A stretch of 64,000 bases of DNA, from NCBI GenBank assembly GCA_964443135.1, contig CAYUBQ010000015.1, forward strand, positions 6,068 to 70,067. The letters run 5' to 3'. The stretch is from JAIPEI01 sp964443135 (lineage in GTDB: Bacteria > Desulfobacterota > DSM-4660 > Desulfatiglandales > HGW-15). A program made the translations under genes and the position numbers. Below the pieces are notes generated by a model. It saw nothing but the letters and a program-made list of their open reading frames with translations, was not told the origin of the DNA and searched no databases. This document shows positions 32,391 through 41,835 of this stretch, piece by piece (position 1 is the stretch's first letter; each line of letters starts with the position of its first letter).

Positions 32391-34433
32391 ATGGCATCAG
32401 AAGACGTCAAGGCAAAAGCAAAGGACAAGACAAAAAAAGCACCGGATCCCAGGGACCTGACCGTGGATCCGGCTTGTCAGAGCATGATCGAACGCTCCCG
32501 GGAGATGGAGATCGAGACCATCTTCGACCGGGCCCAGACCATGAAACCCTGCAACATCGGCGTGCAGGGGACCTGCTGCAAGAACTGCGCGCAGGGGCCC
32601 TGCCGCCTGCCCCTTCCCAAGAGCGGGATCGAGGGTGAGGACACGCGCAAGGGCCTGTGCGGCGCCACGGCCGAGACCATCGCCGCGCGGAACTTCGCCC
32701 GCATGGTGGCCGCCGGCGCGGCCGCCCACTCCGACCACGGCCGCGGCGTGGCCGAGACCTTCCTGGCCGCCGCCCGCAAGGAGACCGAGGACTACAAGAT
32801 CCGCGACACCAAGAAGCTCCTGGAGATCGCCCCGGACTACGGCGTGGAGATCCAGGTCGAAGGGGAGGACGGGGAGAAGGCGGACCGGGACATCGACGAG
32901 ATCGCCCTGGAGGTGGCCGAGAAGGCCCTGGCCCAGTGGGGTCAACAGGAGGGCGAGGTCTGCACCATCAGGCGGGCGCCCGAGCCGCGATACGAGCTCT
33001 GGAAGAAGCTGGGCGTCCGGCCCCGCGGCATCGACCGGGAGATCGTGGAGATCATGCACCGGACCCACATCGGCGTGGACCAGGACTACGAGAACATCCT
33101 CGAGCAGTGCACCCGGGCCGCCATCGCGGACGGCTGGGGCGGGTCCATGATCGCCACGGACCTCCAGGACATCATGTTCGGCTGTCCCTACCCCGTCAAG
33201 AGCTCGGCCAACCTGGGCATCCTCAAGGAGGACCACGTCAACATCATCATCCACGGACACGAGCCGCTCCTGAGCGAGATGATCGTCCAGGCCGCGGAGC
33301 TCCCCGAGATGGTGGAGCTGGCCAAGAGCAAGGGCGCCAAGGGCATCCAGCTGGGCGGCATCTGCTGCACCGCCAACGAGATCCTCATGCGCCACGGTGT
33401 GCCCCTGGCCGGGGACTTTCTCCAGCAGGAGCTGGCCATCGTGACCGGCGCGGTGGAGGCCATGGTGGTGGACGTCCAGTGCATCATGGAGAACATCGCC
33501 AACGTGGCGGACTGCTTCCACACCAAGATCATCACCACGAACCCGCGGGCCAAGATCGCCTCGGGCCACACCACCCACATCGAGTTCGACGAGCACACCG
33601 CCTTCGACGACGCCAAGCGGATCGTGCGCGAGGCCATCGACAACTTCCCCAACCGGGAAAAGCAGGTCATGATCCCCAGCCAGCAGTCGAGCCTGATCGC
33701 CGGGTTCAGCTACGAGGCGATCAACTACCACCTGGGCGGGACCTTCCGGGGCTCCTACACGCCCCTCAACGACAACATCATCAACGGCCGCATCCGGGGG
33801 ATCGGCGGCGTGGTGGGCTGCAACAACGCACGGACCATGCACGACGGCGGCCACCTCACCGTGGTCAAGGAGCTGATCAAGAACGACGTGATCGTGCTCA
33901 CCACGGGCTGTAACGCCATCGCCTGCGCCAAGGCGGGTCTCCTCACGCCGGAGTCGGCCGCGGTTCACTGCGGCCCGGGCCTGGCCGAGGTGTGCGAGAC
34001 GGTGGGGATTCCACCGGTCCTCCACATGGGCTCCTGCGTGGACAACAGCCGGATCCTCATGGCGGCCGCCGAGGTGGTCAAGGCCGGCGGGCTCGGAAAC
34101 GACATCAGCGACCTGCCCGCGGCCGGATCCGCCCCCGAGTGGATGAGCGAGAAGGCCATCAGCATCGGCCACTACTTCGTGACGGCGGGGGTCTACACCG
34201 TCTTCGGCGTCACCCTGCCCGTGAGCGGGGCGCCGGTCTTCGAGAACTATCTCTACAACGAGCTCGAGGAGATCTACGGCGGCATGTGGGACATGGTGGC
34301 GGATCCCTACGAGCACGCCCGGAAGATGATCGCCCACATCGACAAGAAACGGAAGGCCCTCGGCATCGACAAGGCGCGCGAGCGGGTCCTTCTGGACATG
34401 ACCGACCGGCAGAAGCTGGAGGACGCGGCCTGA
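32391..34433 (+). CDS. acsA: nickel CO dehydrogenase catalytic subunit (CooS/AcsA)
   Basis: A 680-residue Ni-Fe-S enzyme that interconverts CO2 and CO; in the complex it makes CO for acetyl-CoA synthesis. The N-terminal cluster cysteines are in GVQGTCCKNCAQGPCRLP and GLCGA; C-cluster ligands are seen in HGHEPL, GGICCTANE, DVQCIMENI, VVGCNNART, TTGCNAIACAKAG and MGSCVDNSR. MASEDVKAKAKDKTKK is a lysine-rich N-terminal tail. The ATG follows GAGGAGGAACCTCAGAT. It lies between acsD and acsB, which marks it as the CODH of the bifunctional complex rather than a stand-alone CO-oxidising enzyme. Confidence 0.96.
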   Translation: MASEDVKAKAKDKTKKAPDPRDLTVDPACQSMIERSREMEIETIFDRAQTMKPCNIGVQGTCCKNCAQGPCRLPLPKSGIEGEDTRKGLCGATAETIAARNFARMVAAGAAAHSDHGRGVAETFLAAARKETEDYKIRDTKKLLEIAPDYGVEIQVEGEDGEKADRDIDEIALEVAEKALAQWGQQEGEVCTIRRAPEPRYELWKKLGVRPRGIDREIVEIMHRTHIGVDQDYENILEQCTRAAIADGWGGSMIATDLQDIMFGCPYPVKSSANLGILKEDHVNIIIHGHEPLLSEMIVQAAELPEMVELAKSKGAKGIQLGGICCTANEILMRHGVPLAGDFLQQELAIVTGAVEAMVVDVQCIMENIANVADCFHTKIITTNPRAKIASGHTTHIEFDEHTAFDDAKRIVREAIDNFPNREKQVMIPSQQSSLIAGFSYEAINYHLGGTFRGSYTPLNDNIINGRIRGIGGVVGCNNARTMHDGGHLTVVKELIKNDVIVLTTGCNAIACAKAGLLTPESAAVHCGPGLAEVCETVGIPPVLHMGSCVDNSRILMAAAEVVKAGGLGNDISDLPAAGSAPEWMSEKAISIGHYFVTAGVYTVFGVTLPVSGAPVFENYLYNELEEIYGGMWDMVADPYEHARKMIAHIDKKRKALGIDKARERVLLDMTDRQKLEDAA

Positions 34434-34532
34434 TCGAACGGGACGGGCGGGTTCGACGCCCGGATCCGCCCGACCCCGTAACGTGAGACGACCACAGGTA
34501 GAAACACCTCTTAAGAAGGGAGGAATCAGGAT

Positions 34533-36752
34533 ATGTCGAAGCTCGTCGCATTTGCAGCCATTCAAGGTGCATACAACATCGTTTCCAAGGCCGAGGGCAC
34601 GTACAAGCGGGCCCTCGAGAAGTTCGGCGGAGCCCAGAAGATCGAGTTCCCCAACACGGCCTACTTTCTGCCCATCATCTACTCCCTGACCGGGATCAAG
34701 GTCACGGACCTCGACTCGGCCAGGCGGCCCCTCGACTTCGCCCGCAAGCTCCTGCCGCCCCACGTGAAGAAGGACTGCCACCTGCCCTTCCTGGGTCCCC
34801 TGCTGGACGCGGGAATGGCGGCGCTCTTCGCCGAGGAGATCGTGGAGGCCATCCGTTACGTGGAGGACCCCGACTTCTACCAGCCCTCGGTGGAGGACCC
34901 GGACGTGGACAACGGCAAGATCTGGCTGGGCGCCGCGGACGACACCATCATGCGGAAGCGCGGTGTGGAGTTCGTGGACGGCACCGCCCCGGGCTTCGCG
35001 GCCATCGTGGGCGCGGCCCCGGACTCGGCCACGGCCAAGAAGATGGCCGAGGAGTACCAGCTCAAGACCATCTACGTGTTCATGGCGGCCAACCAGGGCG
35101 GCACCACCTTTGCCGAGCAGCTCCTGGAGGAGAAGGTCCAGATCGGGTGGAACACCCGCCTGGTGCCCTTCGGGCCGGACATCTCGGCCGCGGTCTTCGC
35201 CCTGGGGTTCGCCAACCGCGCGGGCATGGCCTTCGGCGGCATCGAGCCCGGCGACTACAAGAAGATGCTGGCCTATCAGAAGAGCCGCGTGTTCGCCTTC
35301 GTGAACGCCCTGGGCGAGGTGAACGCCGAGTGGGCGGCCAACGCGGCCGGGTGCGTGAACTGGGGCTTTCCCACACTCGCGGACACGGACATCCCCGAGA
35401 TCCTGCCCACGGGCGTCTGCACCTACGAGCACGTGGTGGCCAACGTGGGTCACGACGAGATGCCCTCCCGCTCCATCGAGGTGCGCGGGCTCAAGGTCAC
35501 CATCACGGAGATCGACATCCCGCTGGCCTACGGCCCCGCCTTCGAGGGGGAGCGGGTTCGCAAGGACGACCTTTATCTCGAGATGGGCGGCGGCAAGACC
35601 CAGATGACCGAGCTCTGCAAGATGGCCGACATGAACGAGATCGAGGACGGCAAGGTGGAGGTCATCGGCCCCGAGGTCAAGGACATCAAGAAGGGGGACC
35701 GGCTGCCGCTGGGCATCTACGTCCAGGTGGCGGGCCGCCAGATGCAGGAGGACTTCGAGCCCATCCTGGAGCGGCAGATCCACCACCTGATCAACTACGC
35801 CCAAGGCATCATGCACATCGGGCAGCGGGACATCTCCTGGGTCCGCGTGGGCGATCAGGCCATCGAGAAGGGCTTCTCCCTCAAGGACATCGGCACCATC
35901 CTCCACGCCAAGTTCCACCAGGACTTCGGCAGCATCCTGGACAAGGTCCAGGTGACCATGTACACCGAGCAGGAGGACGTGGACAAGCTGACCAAGCGCG
36001 CGCGCCAGGAGTACAAGCACCGCGACGAGCGCGTGGAGAGCATGACCGACGAGTCCACGGACCCCTTCTACTCCTGCACCCTGTGCCAGTCCTTCGCCCC
36101 GAACCACGTCTGCGTGGTGAGCCCGGAGCGGACCGGACTCTGCGGGGCCTACAACTGGATGGACTGCAAGGCCTCCTACGAGATCAACCCCACCGGCCCC
36201 AACCAGCCCGTGGAGAAGGGCGAGTGCACGGACCCGGTCCTGGGCGCGTGGAAGGGCGTGGACGACTTCGTCTACAAGACCTCCCGCCAGGCCATCGGGC
36301 ACGTCAACTTCTACAGCCTGGTCCAGGATCCCATGACCACCTGCGGCTGCTGCGAGTGCATCGCGGCGGTGCTTCCCACCTGCAACGGCATCATGACGGT
36401 CCACCGCGACTACCTGGGTGAGACCCCCTCGGGCATGAAGTTCACCACGCTCGCGGGCGTCATGGGAGGCGGCCAGTCGTCCCCGGGGTTCGTCGGGCAC
36501 TCCAAGTTCAACATCACCCAGCGGAAGTTCGTCAAGGGCGACGGCGGCCTCAAGCGCCTGGTCTGGATGCCCAAGTCCCTCAAGGAGGAGATCAAGGAGC
36601 GCTTCCAGATGCGCGCCGAGGAGGAGGGCGTTGCGGATCTGCTGGACCGCGTGGCCGACGAGACGGTGGGGACCACCGAGGAGGAGGTCATGGCGTTCCT
36701 CAAGGAGAAGAACCACCCCGCGCTCGAGATGGAGCCCATTGTCGGAGGGTAG
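34533..36752 (+). CDS. acsB: acetyl-CoA synthase (CODH/ACS catalytic subunit)
   Basis: A 739-residue bacterial-type AcsB, full length with the N-terminal CODH-binding domain that archaeal CdhC lacks. It joins CO, the methyl group from CoFeSP and CoA at the Ni-Ni-[4Fe4S] A-cluster. Cluster cysteines are visible in FYSCTLCQSFAPNHVC and ERTGLC, and the CGC nickel-binding motif in MTTCGCCECIAAVLP. GVMGGGQSSPGFVGHS is highly conserved. A strong site GGGAGGAATC precedes the ATG. It is the fourth gene of the cluster and is followed by acsC. Presence of this form supports a bacterial acetogenic-type or autotrophic/acetate-oxidising pathway. Confidence 0.97.
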   Translation: MSKLVAFAAIQGAYNIVSKAEGTYKRALEKFGGAQKIEFPNTAYFLPIIYSLTGIKVTDLDSARRPLDFARKLLPPHVKKDCHLPFLGPLLDAGMAALFAEEIVEAIRYVEDPDFYQPSVEDPDVDNGKIWLGAADDTIMRKRGVEFVDGTAPGFAAIVGAAPDSATAKKMAEEYQLKTIYVFMAANQGGTTFAEQLLEEKVQIGWNTRLVPFGPDISAAVFALGFANRAGMAFGGIEPGDYKKMLAYQKSRVFAFVNALGEVNAEWAANAAGCVNWGFPTLADTDIPEILPTGVCTYEHVVANVGHDEMPSRSIEVRGLKVTITEIDIPLAYGPAFEGERVRKDDLYLEMGGGKTQMTELCKMADMNEIEDGKVEVIGPEVKDIKKGDRLPLGIYVQVAGRQMQEDFEPILERQIHHLINYAQGIMHIGQRDISWVRVGDQAIEKGFSLKDIGTILHAKFHQDFGSILDKVQVTMYTEQEDVDKLTKRARQEYKHRDERVESMTDESTDPFYSCTLCQSFAPNHVCVVSPERTGLCGAYNWMDCKASYEINPTGPNQPVEKGECTDPVLGAWKGVDDFVYKTSRQAIGHVNFYSLVQDPMTTCGCCECIAAVLPTCNGIMTVHRDYLGETPSGMKFTTLAGVMGGGQSSPGFVGHSKFNITQRKFVKGDGGLKRLVWMPKSLKEEIKERFQMRAEEEGVADLLDRVADETVGTTEEEVMAFLKEKNHPALEMEPIVGG

Positions 36753-36828
36753 TCCGCAGGAATCCGGTTGAATCGGCGCAAGCTTCGAGACGAACTCCAG
36801 AACAACTTCGCAATGAGGGGAGACAACC

Positions 36829-38172
36829 ATGGGACTGACTGGTATTCAGATCTTCAAAATGCTGCCCAAGACGAACTGCGGGGAGTGCGGCGTTCCCACC
36901 TGCCTGGCCTTTGCCATGAACCTGGCCTCGGGCAAGGCGGAGCTGGACGCCTGCCCGTACGTCTCGGACGAGGCCCGGGAGCAACTGGCCGAGGCATCGG
37001 CGCCTCCGATCCGCCCGGTGGCGATCGGAGCCGGTGTGCGGGCCTTCAAGGTCGGCGGCGAGACGGTCATGTTTCGCCACGAGAAGACCTTTTACAACCC
37101 GACCGCGCTGGGCGCCCTGGTCACCTCGGACACGGACGCCGACGCACTCGACAAGAAGCTCAAGGAGTGGAACGCCCTCCAGTTCGAGCGGGTGGGGATC
37201 AACCTCCGTCCCGAGCTCGTGGCGCTCAAGGACGTGAACGGGGACGCCGCCGCCTTCGGTGCGGCCGCCAAGAAGATTGCCTCTGAGAGCGAGTTCAACC
37301 TCGTGCTCATGAGCGACAAGGTGGACGTGCTCGAGGCGGGCGTGGAGGCGGCCGGCTTCAAGAAGCCGCTCCTGTACGCCGCCACGGCGGACAACGCGGA
37401 CGACATGGGAAACCTGGCCAAGGAGAGCGGGCTGCCTCTGGCCGTGAAGGCCGACGATCCCGAAGGCCTGGCGGCCCTGACCGACAAGCTGACCGGCATG
37501 GGCCTCAAAGATTTGGTTCTGGACGCGGGGGCCCGGGAGCCCAAGCGGCTGTTCGAGAACCAGGTGGGCATCCGGCGGGCCGCCCTCAAGGCGGGGAACC
37601 GCTCCGTCGGATTCCCCACCATCACCTTCCCCTGCGAGATGGCGGGGAATTTGGACATGGAGACCGTGATCGCGGGCCTCCTGATCGCCAAGTACGCGGG
37701 CATCGCGATCCTGTCCGACTTCAAGGGGGAGAGCCTGTTCCCGCTGCTCCTCGAACGGCTCAACATCTACACGGACCCGCAACGGCCCATGACCGTGACC
37801 CAGGGGATCTACGAGGTGGGCTCTCCGGACGAGAACTCCCCCGTGCTCATCACCACGAACTTCTCGCTCACCTACTTCATCGTGAGCGGGGAGATCGAGG
37901 CGAGCCGGATCCCGAGCTGGCTGCTGATCATGGACACGGAGGGCCTCTCGGTGATGACCGCCTGGGCGGCCGGGAAGTTCGTGGGCGACGCCGTGGGCAT
38001 GTTCGTGAAGAAGTGCGGGATCGCCGACAAGGTGAAGCACCGCAAGATCATCATCCCCGGCTACGCTGCGGCGATCAGCGGGGACATGGAGGAAGAGCTC
38101 CCGGACTGGGAGATCCTGATCGGACCCCGGGATGCATCCTTGATTCCGAAGTACCTCAAAGATTTGAAGTAG
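36829..38172 (+). CDS. acsC: CoFeSP large subunit (CODH/ACS gamma)
   Basis: A 447-residue large subunit of the corrinoid iron-sulfur protein. It opens with the 4Fe-4S motif MLPKTNCGECGVPTCLAFA (cysteines 17, 20 and 25, with the fourth at 42 in DACPYV). A TIM-barrel and a C-terminal B12-binding domain follow; the last part shows GLSVMTAWAAGKFVGD and KIIIPGYAAAISGDMEEE. It partners AcsD, receives a methyl group from AcsE and delivers it to AcsB. The RACo-like protein at 13.3-15.2 kb is its probable reactivator. Confidence 0.96.
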   Translation: MGLTGIQIFKMLPKTNCGECGVPTCLAFAMNLASGKAELDACPYVSDEAREQLAEASAPPIRPVAIGAGVRAFKVGGETVMFRHEKTFYNPTALGALVTSDTDADALDKKLKEWNALQFERVGINLRPELVALKDVNGDAAAFGAAAKKIASESEFNLVLMSDKVDVLEAGVEAAGFKKPLLYAATADNADDMGNLAKESGLPLAVKADDPEGLAALTDKLTGMGLKDLVLDAGAREPKRLFENQVGIRRAALKAGNRSVGFPTITFPCEMAGNLDMETVIAGLLIAKYAGIAILSDFKGESLFPLLLERLNIYTDPQRPMTVTQGIYEVGSPDENSPVLITTNFSLTYFIVSGEIEASRIPSWLLIMDTEGLSVMTAWAAGKFVGDAVGMFVKKCGIADKVKHRKIIIPGYAAAISGDMEEELPDWEILIGPRDASLIPKYLKDLK

Positions 38173-38220
38173 CCGCCTTTTGCGGCAAATCCCCGACCCC
38201 GTTCGAGATGGAGAACGCTT

Positions 38221-39105
38221 ATGTATCTGATTGGAGAAAACCTGAACGTCATCAACCGGGAGATCGGAAAGGCCTTCAAGGAAAAGGATCCGGGGCCCAT
38301 TGCCGCGGAAGCGAAGCGGCAGAAGGAAAAGGGCATGGACTGGATCGACATCAACCTCGGTCCCGCCCGCAAGGGGGGCCCGGAGCTGATGGAGTTCGTG
38401 GTCAAGACGGTCCAGGAGGAGATCGGCGACGAGATCCCCCTCTGCCTCGACACCTCGAACATCGAGGCCATGGAAGCCGGCCTGGCGACCCACAAGGGAA
38501 AGGCCATCATCAACTCGATCATGGCCCGGCCTGAGCGGTACGAAAAGATGATCCCGCTGGCGGTCAAGTACAAGTCGAACATGATCGCCCTCATGTGGGG
38601 TCCGGAAGGGCTGCCGCGTGACGAGAACGAGCGGGCCGCCCTGGCCGTGGAGCTCCTGTACGCGGCCAACGAGGCCGGCGTCCCCAACGAGGACATCTTC
38701 GTGGACGGCATCGTCACGCCGGTCAACATCCAGCAGCCCCAGCTCATGAGCCTTTTGGCCTTTCAGGAGATGCTCCAGGACATCGCGCCCGGGGCCAAAT
38801 CGACCTGCGGCCTGTCCAACATCTCCAACGGTCCGCCGGAACACCTCCGCCCCATTCTGAACCAGACCTACATGGTGATGCTGGAGCGGAAGGGGATGTA
38901 CTCGTGCATCGCGGACGCGTATGACGATCGGCTGGTCGCCATCGCCCGGGGCGAGCGGCCGGACATCGTGGAGGTCATTCACAAGGTGATGGACGAGGAG
39001 GCCGTGGACATGGGGTCCCTCTCCAAGGAGCTCCAGGACTACGTCAAGACGTCCAGGGTCATCCTGGGCTACTCCCTTTACTCGGATTCCTGGCTGGAGC
39101 TGTAG
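38221..39105 (+). CDS. acsE: methyltetrahydrofolate:corrinoid iron-sulfur protein methyltransferase
   Basis: A 294-residue pterin-binding TIM-barrel enzyme that transfers the methyl group from methyltetrahydrofolate to cob(I)amide on CoFeSP. Motifs are MYLIGENLNVINREIGKAF, MDWIDINLGPARKGG, LCLDTSNIEAMEAGL, INSIMARPERY and KSTCGLSNISNGPPE. It is a little longer than the usual 262-270 residues because of its C-terminal helix. It ends the operon, being followed within 40 bases by a strong terminator. Confidence 0.95.
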   Translation: MYLIGENLNVINREIGKAFKEKDPGPIAAEAKRQKEKGMDWIDINLGPARKGGPELMEFVVKTVQEEIGDEIPLCLDTSNIEAMEAGLATHKGKAIINSIMARPERYEKMIPLAVKYKSNMIALMWGPEGLPRDENERAALAVELLYAANEAGVPNEDIFVDGIVTPVNIQQPQLMSLLAFQEMLQDIAPGAKSTCGLSNISNGPPEHLRPILNQTYMVMLERKGMYSCIADAYDDRLVAIARGERPDIVEVIHKVMDEEAVDMGSLSKELQDYVKTSRVILGYSLYSDSWLEL

Positions 39106-39140
39106 TGTCTTGATGGCGGTCTTCGGGCCGCCGGAATCGG

Positions 39141-39190
39141 AGGCCTCCCCATGGAACGGGCCGATGCCGCATGGGGAGGCCTTTCTGTTT
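39141..39190 (+). terminator. terminator of the CODH/ACS operon
   Basis: A perfect 12-base stem, AGGCCTCCCCAT at 39141-39152 and ATGGGGAGGCCT at 39171-39182, followed by TTCTGTTT. It ends the acs cluster after acsE. Confidence 0.85.
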
Positions 39191-39279
39191 GAAGCTCGGT
39201 CTCACGGACGGGACCGCACGAGCGGTGAATGTCAGAGCCGCGCCGGTCCCGTACCGGCGGGCGGGGAGAAGGAAAAGAG

Positions 39280-40164
39280 ATGAAAGGCAAGGACGAGCTG
39301 CCCATGATGGAGGCCACACCGGGCGACCTGGAGAGGTCGGAGCAGGATCGAATGATCGAGGCCGGCCTCCGGCGGATCGGGCGGAAGATCCTGGTCATGA
39401 GCGGCAAGGGCGGGGTGGGCAAGAGCACGGTGGCGGCCGCCCTGGCCCTCTTTCTCGCGAGTCGCGGTTTTCGGGTGGGCCTTCTGGACGTCGATCTTCA
39501 CGGCCCGAGCGTTCCTCGTCTTCTCGGGATTCGAGGCGGCCTCCAAGTGGAGGAGAAAGGCGTTGTACGCCCCTTTGCGGTGAACGGGAACCTCTCCGTG
39601 ATGTCCATGGAGATGATCCTGGGAGACAACAAGGACGCGGCCGTCATCTGGCGGGGTCCGCTCAAGATCAGCGCCATCCGCCAGTTCATCTCGGACATCG
39701 ACTGGGGGGATCTGGACTTCCTGGTGGTGGACTCGCCGCCGGGGACCGGGGACGAACCCCTCACCGTCGCCCAGACCATCCCCGACGCAGAGGCCCTGAT
39801 CGTCACCACCCCGCAGGAGATCAGTCTGGCCGACGTGCGGAAGTCCATCAGCTTCTGTCGTCAGGTCGACATGAAGATCCTCGGTCTCGTGGAAAACATG
39901 GCCGCCATGACCTGCCCCCACTGCGGAGAGCGGGTGACCCTGTTCGGCTCGGGGGGCGGCGCCGCCCTGGCGGAAAGCACGGGCCTCCCGCTGATCGCGG
40001 AGATCCCGGCGGATCCCGGCGTGGTGGAGCTGGGCGATCGGGGAGAGCTCGCACTGCTTCTGGACGGACCGGGGAGCGACGTGCGGCGGGCGCTCGACCG
40101 GGTGGTGGACGGGATCGTCGAAGGCGGATCGAGCAAATCCTCGGCCTCCTCTACGGCGGACTGA
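39280..40164 (+). CDS. Mrp/NBP35-family P-loop ATPase (iron-sulfur carrier type)
   Basis: A 294-residue ATPase. ILVMSGKGGVGKSTVAAAL is the deviant Walker A of MinD/Mrp proteins, VGLLDVDLHGPSVPRLLG is diagnostic for Mrp, and the CxxC in AAMTCPHCGER matches the dimer-bridging iron-sulfur site of ApbC/Nbp35. FLVVDSPPGTGDEPLT is the switch region. The start at MKGKDELPM follows GGGGAGAAGG. It follows the acs operon across a terminator and may help assemble its clusters, although Mrp proteins serve many Fe-S targets. No DUF59 domain is fused. Confidence 0.9.
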   Translation: MKGKDELPMMEATPGDLERSEQDRMIEAGLRRIGRKILVMSGKGGVGKSTVAAALALFLASRGFRVGLLDVDLHGPSVPRLLGIRGGLQVEEKGVVRPFAVNGNLSVMSMEMILGDNKDAAVIWRGPLKISAIRQFISDIDWGDLDFLVVDSPPGTGDEPLTVAQTIPDAEALIVTTPQEISLADVRKSISFCRQVDMKILGLVENMAAMTCPHCGERVTLFGSGGGAALAESTGLPLIAEIPADPGVVELGDRGELALLLDGPGSDVRRALDRVVDGIVEGGSSKSSASSTAD

Positions 40165-40214
40165 GAGAGAGGCGCGGATCGGGACTCCGTTTGTCCCGGA
40201 AAGGGAGCCGGAGC

Positions 40215-41681
40215 ATGGTACAGATCTTTGTCTGCCACCTTTTCTTCGGCCTGATCCTGATCGTCTACGGGGCCCAGGTCTGACCGTTCCTGGAGGGCCT
40301 CGGGTATCTTCAGGCCTCCCTGAACACCTACATCCCGATCCTCCTGGTCTTTCCGGCCAGGCAGTACGCCTTCGTGCGCACCCGGCGCCGCCTGGAGGCC
40401 AAGGAGTCCGGGGGCGGCCGGAGCCTCTACAACCTCCCGTGGCACGAGTTCCTGGGAGAGTTCCTGTTCTGGATGGTCGCGGGCCTGCTCATGGCGGTCA
40501 GCTACCTGGCCCTGTTTCACGCCCCTTTGGAATCGGCCGTCAAGGTCCTCCTGGGCTGCTTCAGCTTCGGGCTCCTCGGCGGAATGCTCTGCTACCTCTC
40601 CTTTGAAAAGCGGCTCATCCGGTTTCTCCGAGGCCTTCCCCATCCGCCGGACAGAGCCCCCGGCAAGCTCTTGTCGGTCTCCAAGAAGATGTTCTTCTTC
40701 ATGGCCACGGTCCTGGTGCTCATGGCCGGTGCCGTGCTCTTCATGGTCTACATGGACATCAACTTCCTCCTCGAGAACAGGGGCGTCTTCGGCCGGGAGA
40801 TCTACGCCGGTGTGTTCAAGGAGATCGTCTTCGCCTTCGGCGTGCTCCTCTTCCTGAGCAGCCTCATCATCATCCGGTACTCCCGGAACCTCCACGACGT
40901 CCTGGACCTTCAGCTGAGCGTGATGGAAGAGATCGGGCAGGGAAACTACCTCCGGAAGGTCCCCATCGTGAGCAGCGACGAGTTCGGGCTCATTGCGGCC
41001 AAGACGAACCAGATGATCGAGGGCCTGAGGGAGAGAGACTTCTGCGAGATCAGCTTCGGTCGCTATATGGCCCCCGAGGTGAGCGAGAAGATCCTTCGGG
41101 GCGAGGTCCCTTCGGAAGGAGAGATCCGCCAGGCCACCGTCCTCTTCTGCGACCTCCGGGGGTACACGCCGTTCGTGGAGCGGAACGAGCCCCGGGAGGT
41201 GGTGGGTTTTCTGAACGAATACTTCACCGAGATGGAGCAGGCCGTGAAGCGGTTTCACGGCATCGTGCTCCAGTACATCGGCGACGAGATCGAGGCCGTG
41301 TTCGGCGCCCCGGACGATCTGGAGAACCATGCGGAGATGGCCGTTCTGGCCGCCCTTCACATGCGGGAGCGGTTGGCCGAGCTCAACCGGCGCCGTTCCG
41401 AGCGCGGGGAAGAACCGGTGGCCCACGGCGTGGGGATTCACACCGGAGAGGTCCTGGCCGGAAGCGTGGGCAGCCCGGAGCGCCTCGTCTACGCGCTGGT
41501 CGGGGACACGGTGAATGTCGCCTCGAGGATCCAGGACCTGAACAAACGCTTCGGTACGGACATTCTGGTGAGCGAGACCACGCGGGACCGCGTGAAGGAC
41601 GAAGACCTTCGCTTTGTGAGCCAGGGAAAGACCGTGCTCCGAGGGAAACGCCAGGAGCTGGAGCTCTTTCGGCTGACATGA
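40215..41681 (+). CDS. six-helix membrane adenylate/guanylate cyclase interrupted by one in-frame TGA
   Basis: A 488-codon frame starting MVQIFVCHLFFGLILIVY, after AAGGGAGCCGGAGC. Codon 23 is TGA at 40281-40283; the frame then continues PFLEGLGYLQASLNTYIPIL with the same GC-rich third positions. The start at GTG 40374 used by simple frame calling would lose the first two helices and has no ribosome site. Six hydrophobic helices lead to a HAMP-like linker and a class III cyclase domain from about residue 285: TVLFCDLRGYTPF (metal aspartate), QYIGDEIEAVFG and GDTVNVASRIQDL. The usual substrate lysine before IGD is glutamine. The TGA could encode selenocysteine, be a nonsense mutation, or be a base error for TGG; a hairpin right behind it is compatible with the first. 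Confidence 0.7.
40284..40324 (+). promoter_or_regulatory. SECIS-like hairpin immediately after the in-frame TGA
   Basis: GGAGG-g-CCT at 40292-40300 pairs with AGG-CCTCC at 40312-40319, with an 11-base loop CGGGTATCTTC, and TTC/GAA extend the base below a small internal loop. The loop begins 17 bases after the TGA and has a G in its first two positions, within the loose bacterial SECIS description. In GC-rich DNA such stems arise by chance, so this is only suggestive. Confidence 0.35.
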
Positions 41682-41744
41682 GAGGTTCCCGCCCGTTCCG
41701 GCACAAAAACGGGCCCGTCGAACCGGTCGAAACCGACGTCTCCC

Positions 41745-41773
41745 TTGATCGACGGGGCTTTTCAGGGTATAGT
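41745..41773 (+). promoter_or_regulatory. probable promoter of the J-domain gene
   Basis: TTGATC at 41745-41750, a 17-base spacer and TATAGT at 41768-41773, about 60 bases upstream of the chosen start codon. Confidence 0.5.
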
Positions 41774-41835
41774 GGATCCTTTCTTGCGGCGTCGAAGCCC
41801 CGCGGATCACCGGGAAAAACGAGGAGCACCAACCC

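Noticed and set aside
32397..36830. A 1477-codon minus-strand frame antisense to acsA and acsB
   Set aside because: Pure GC shadow of two highly conserved genes on the plus strand; the repeated LLHDL/VHV-type words are the mirror of plus-strand codon bias.
40374..41681. Cyclase gene starting at GTG 40374
   Set aside because: There is no ribosome site, it removes two predicted helices, and the upstream same-frame sequence from 40215 has clear coding bias and an ATG with a ribosome site.
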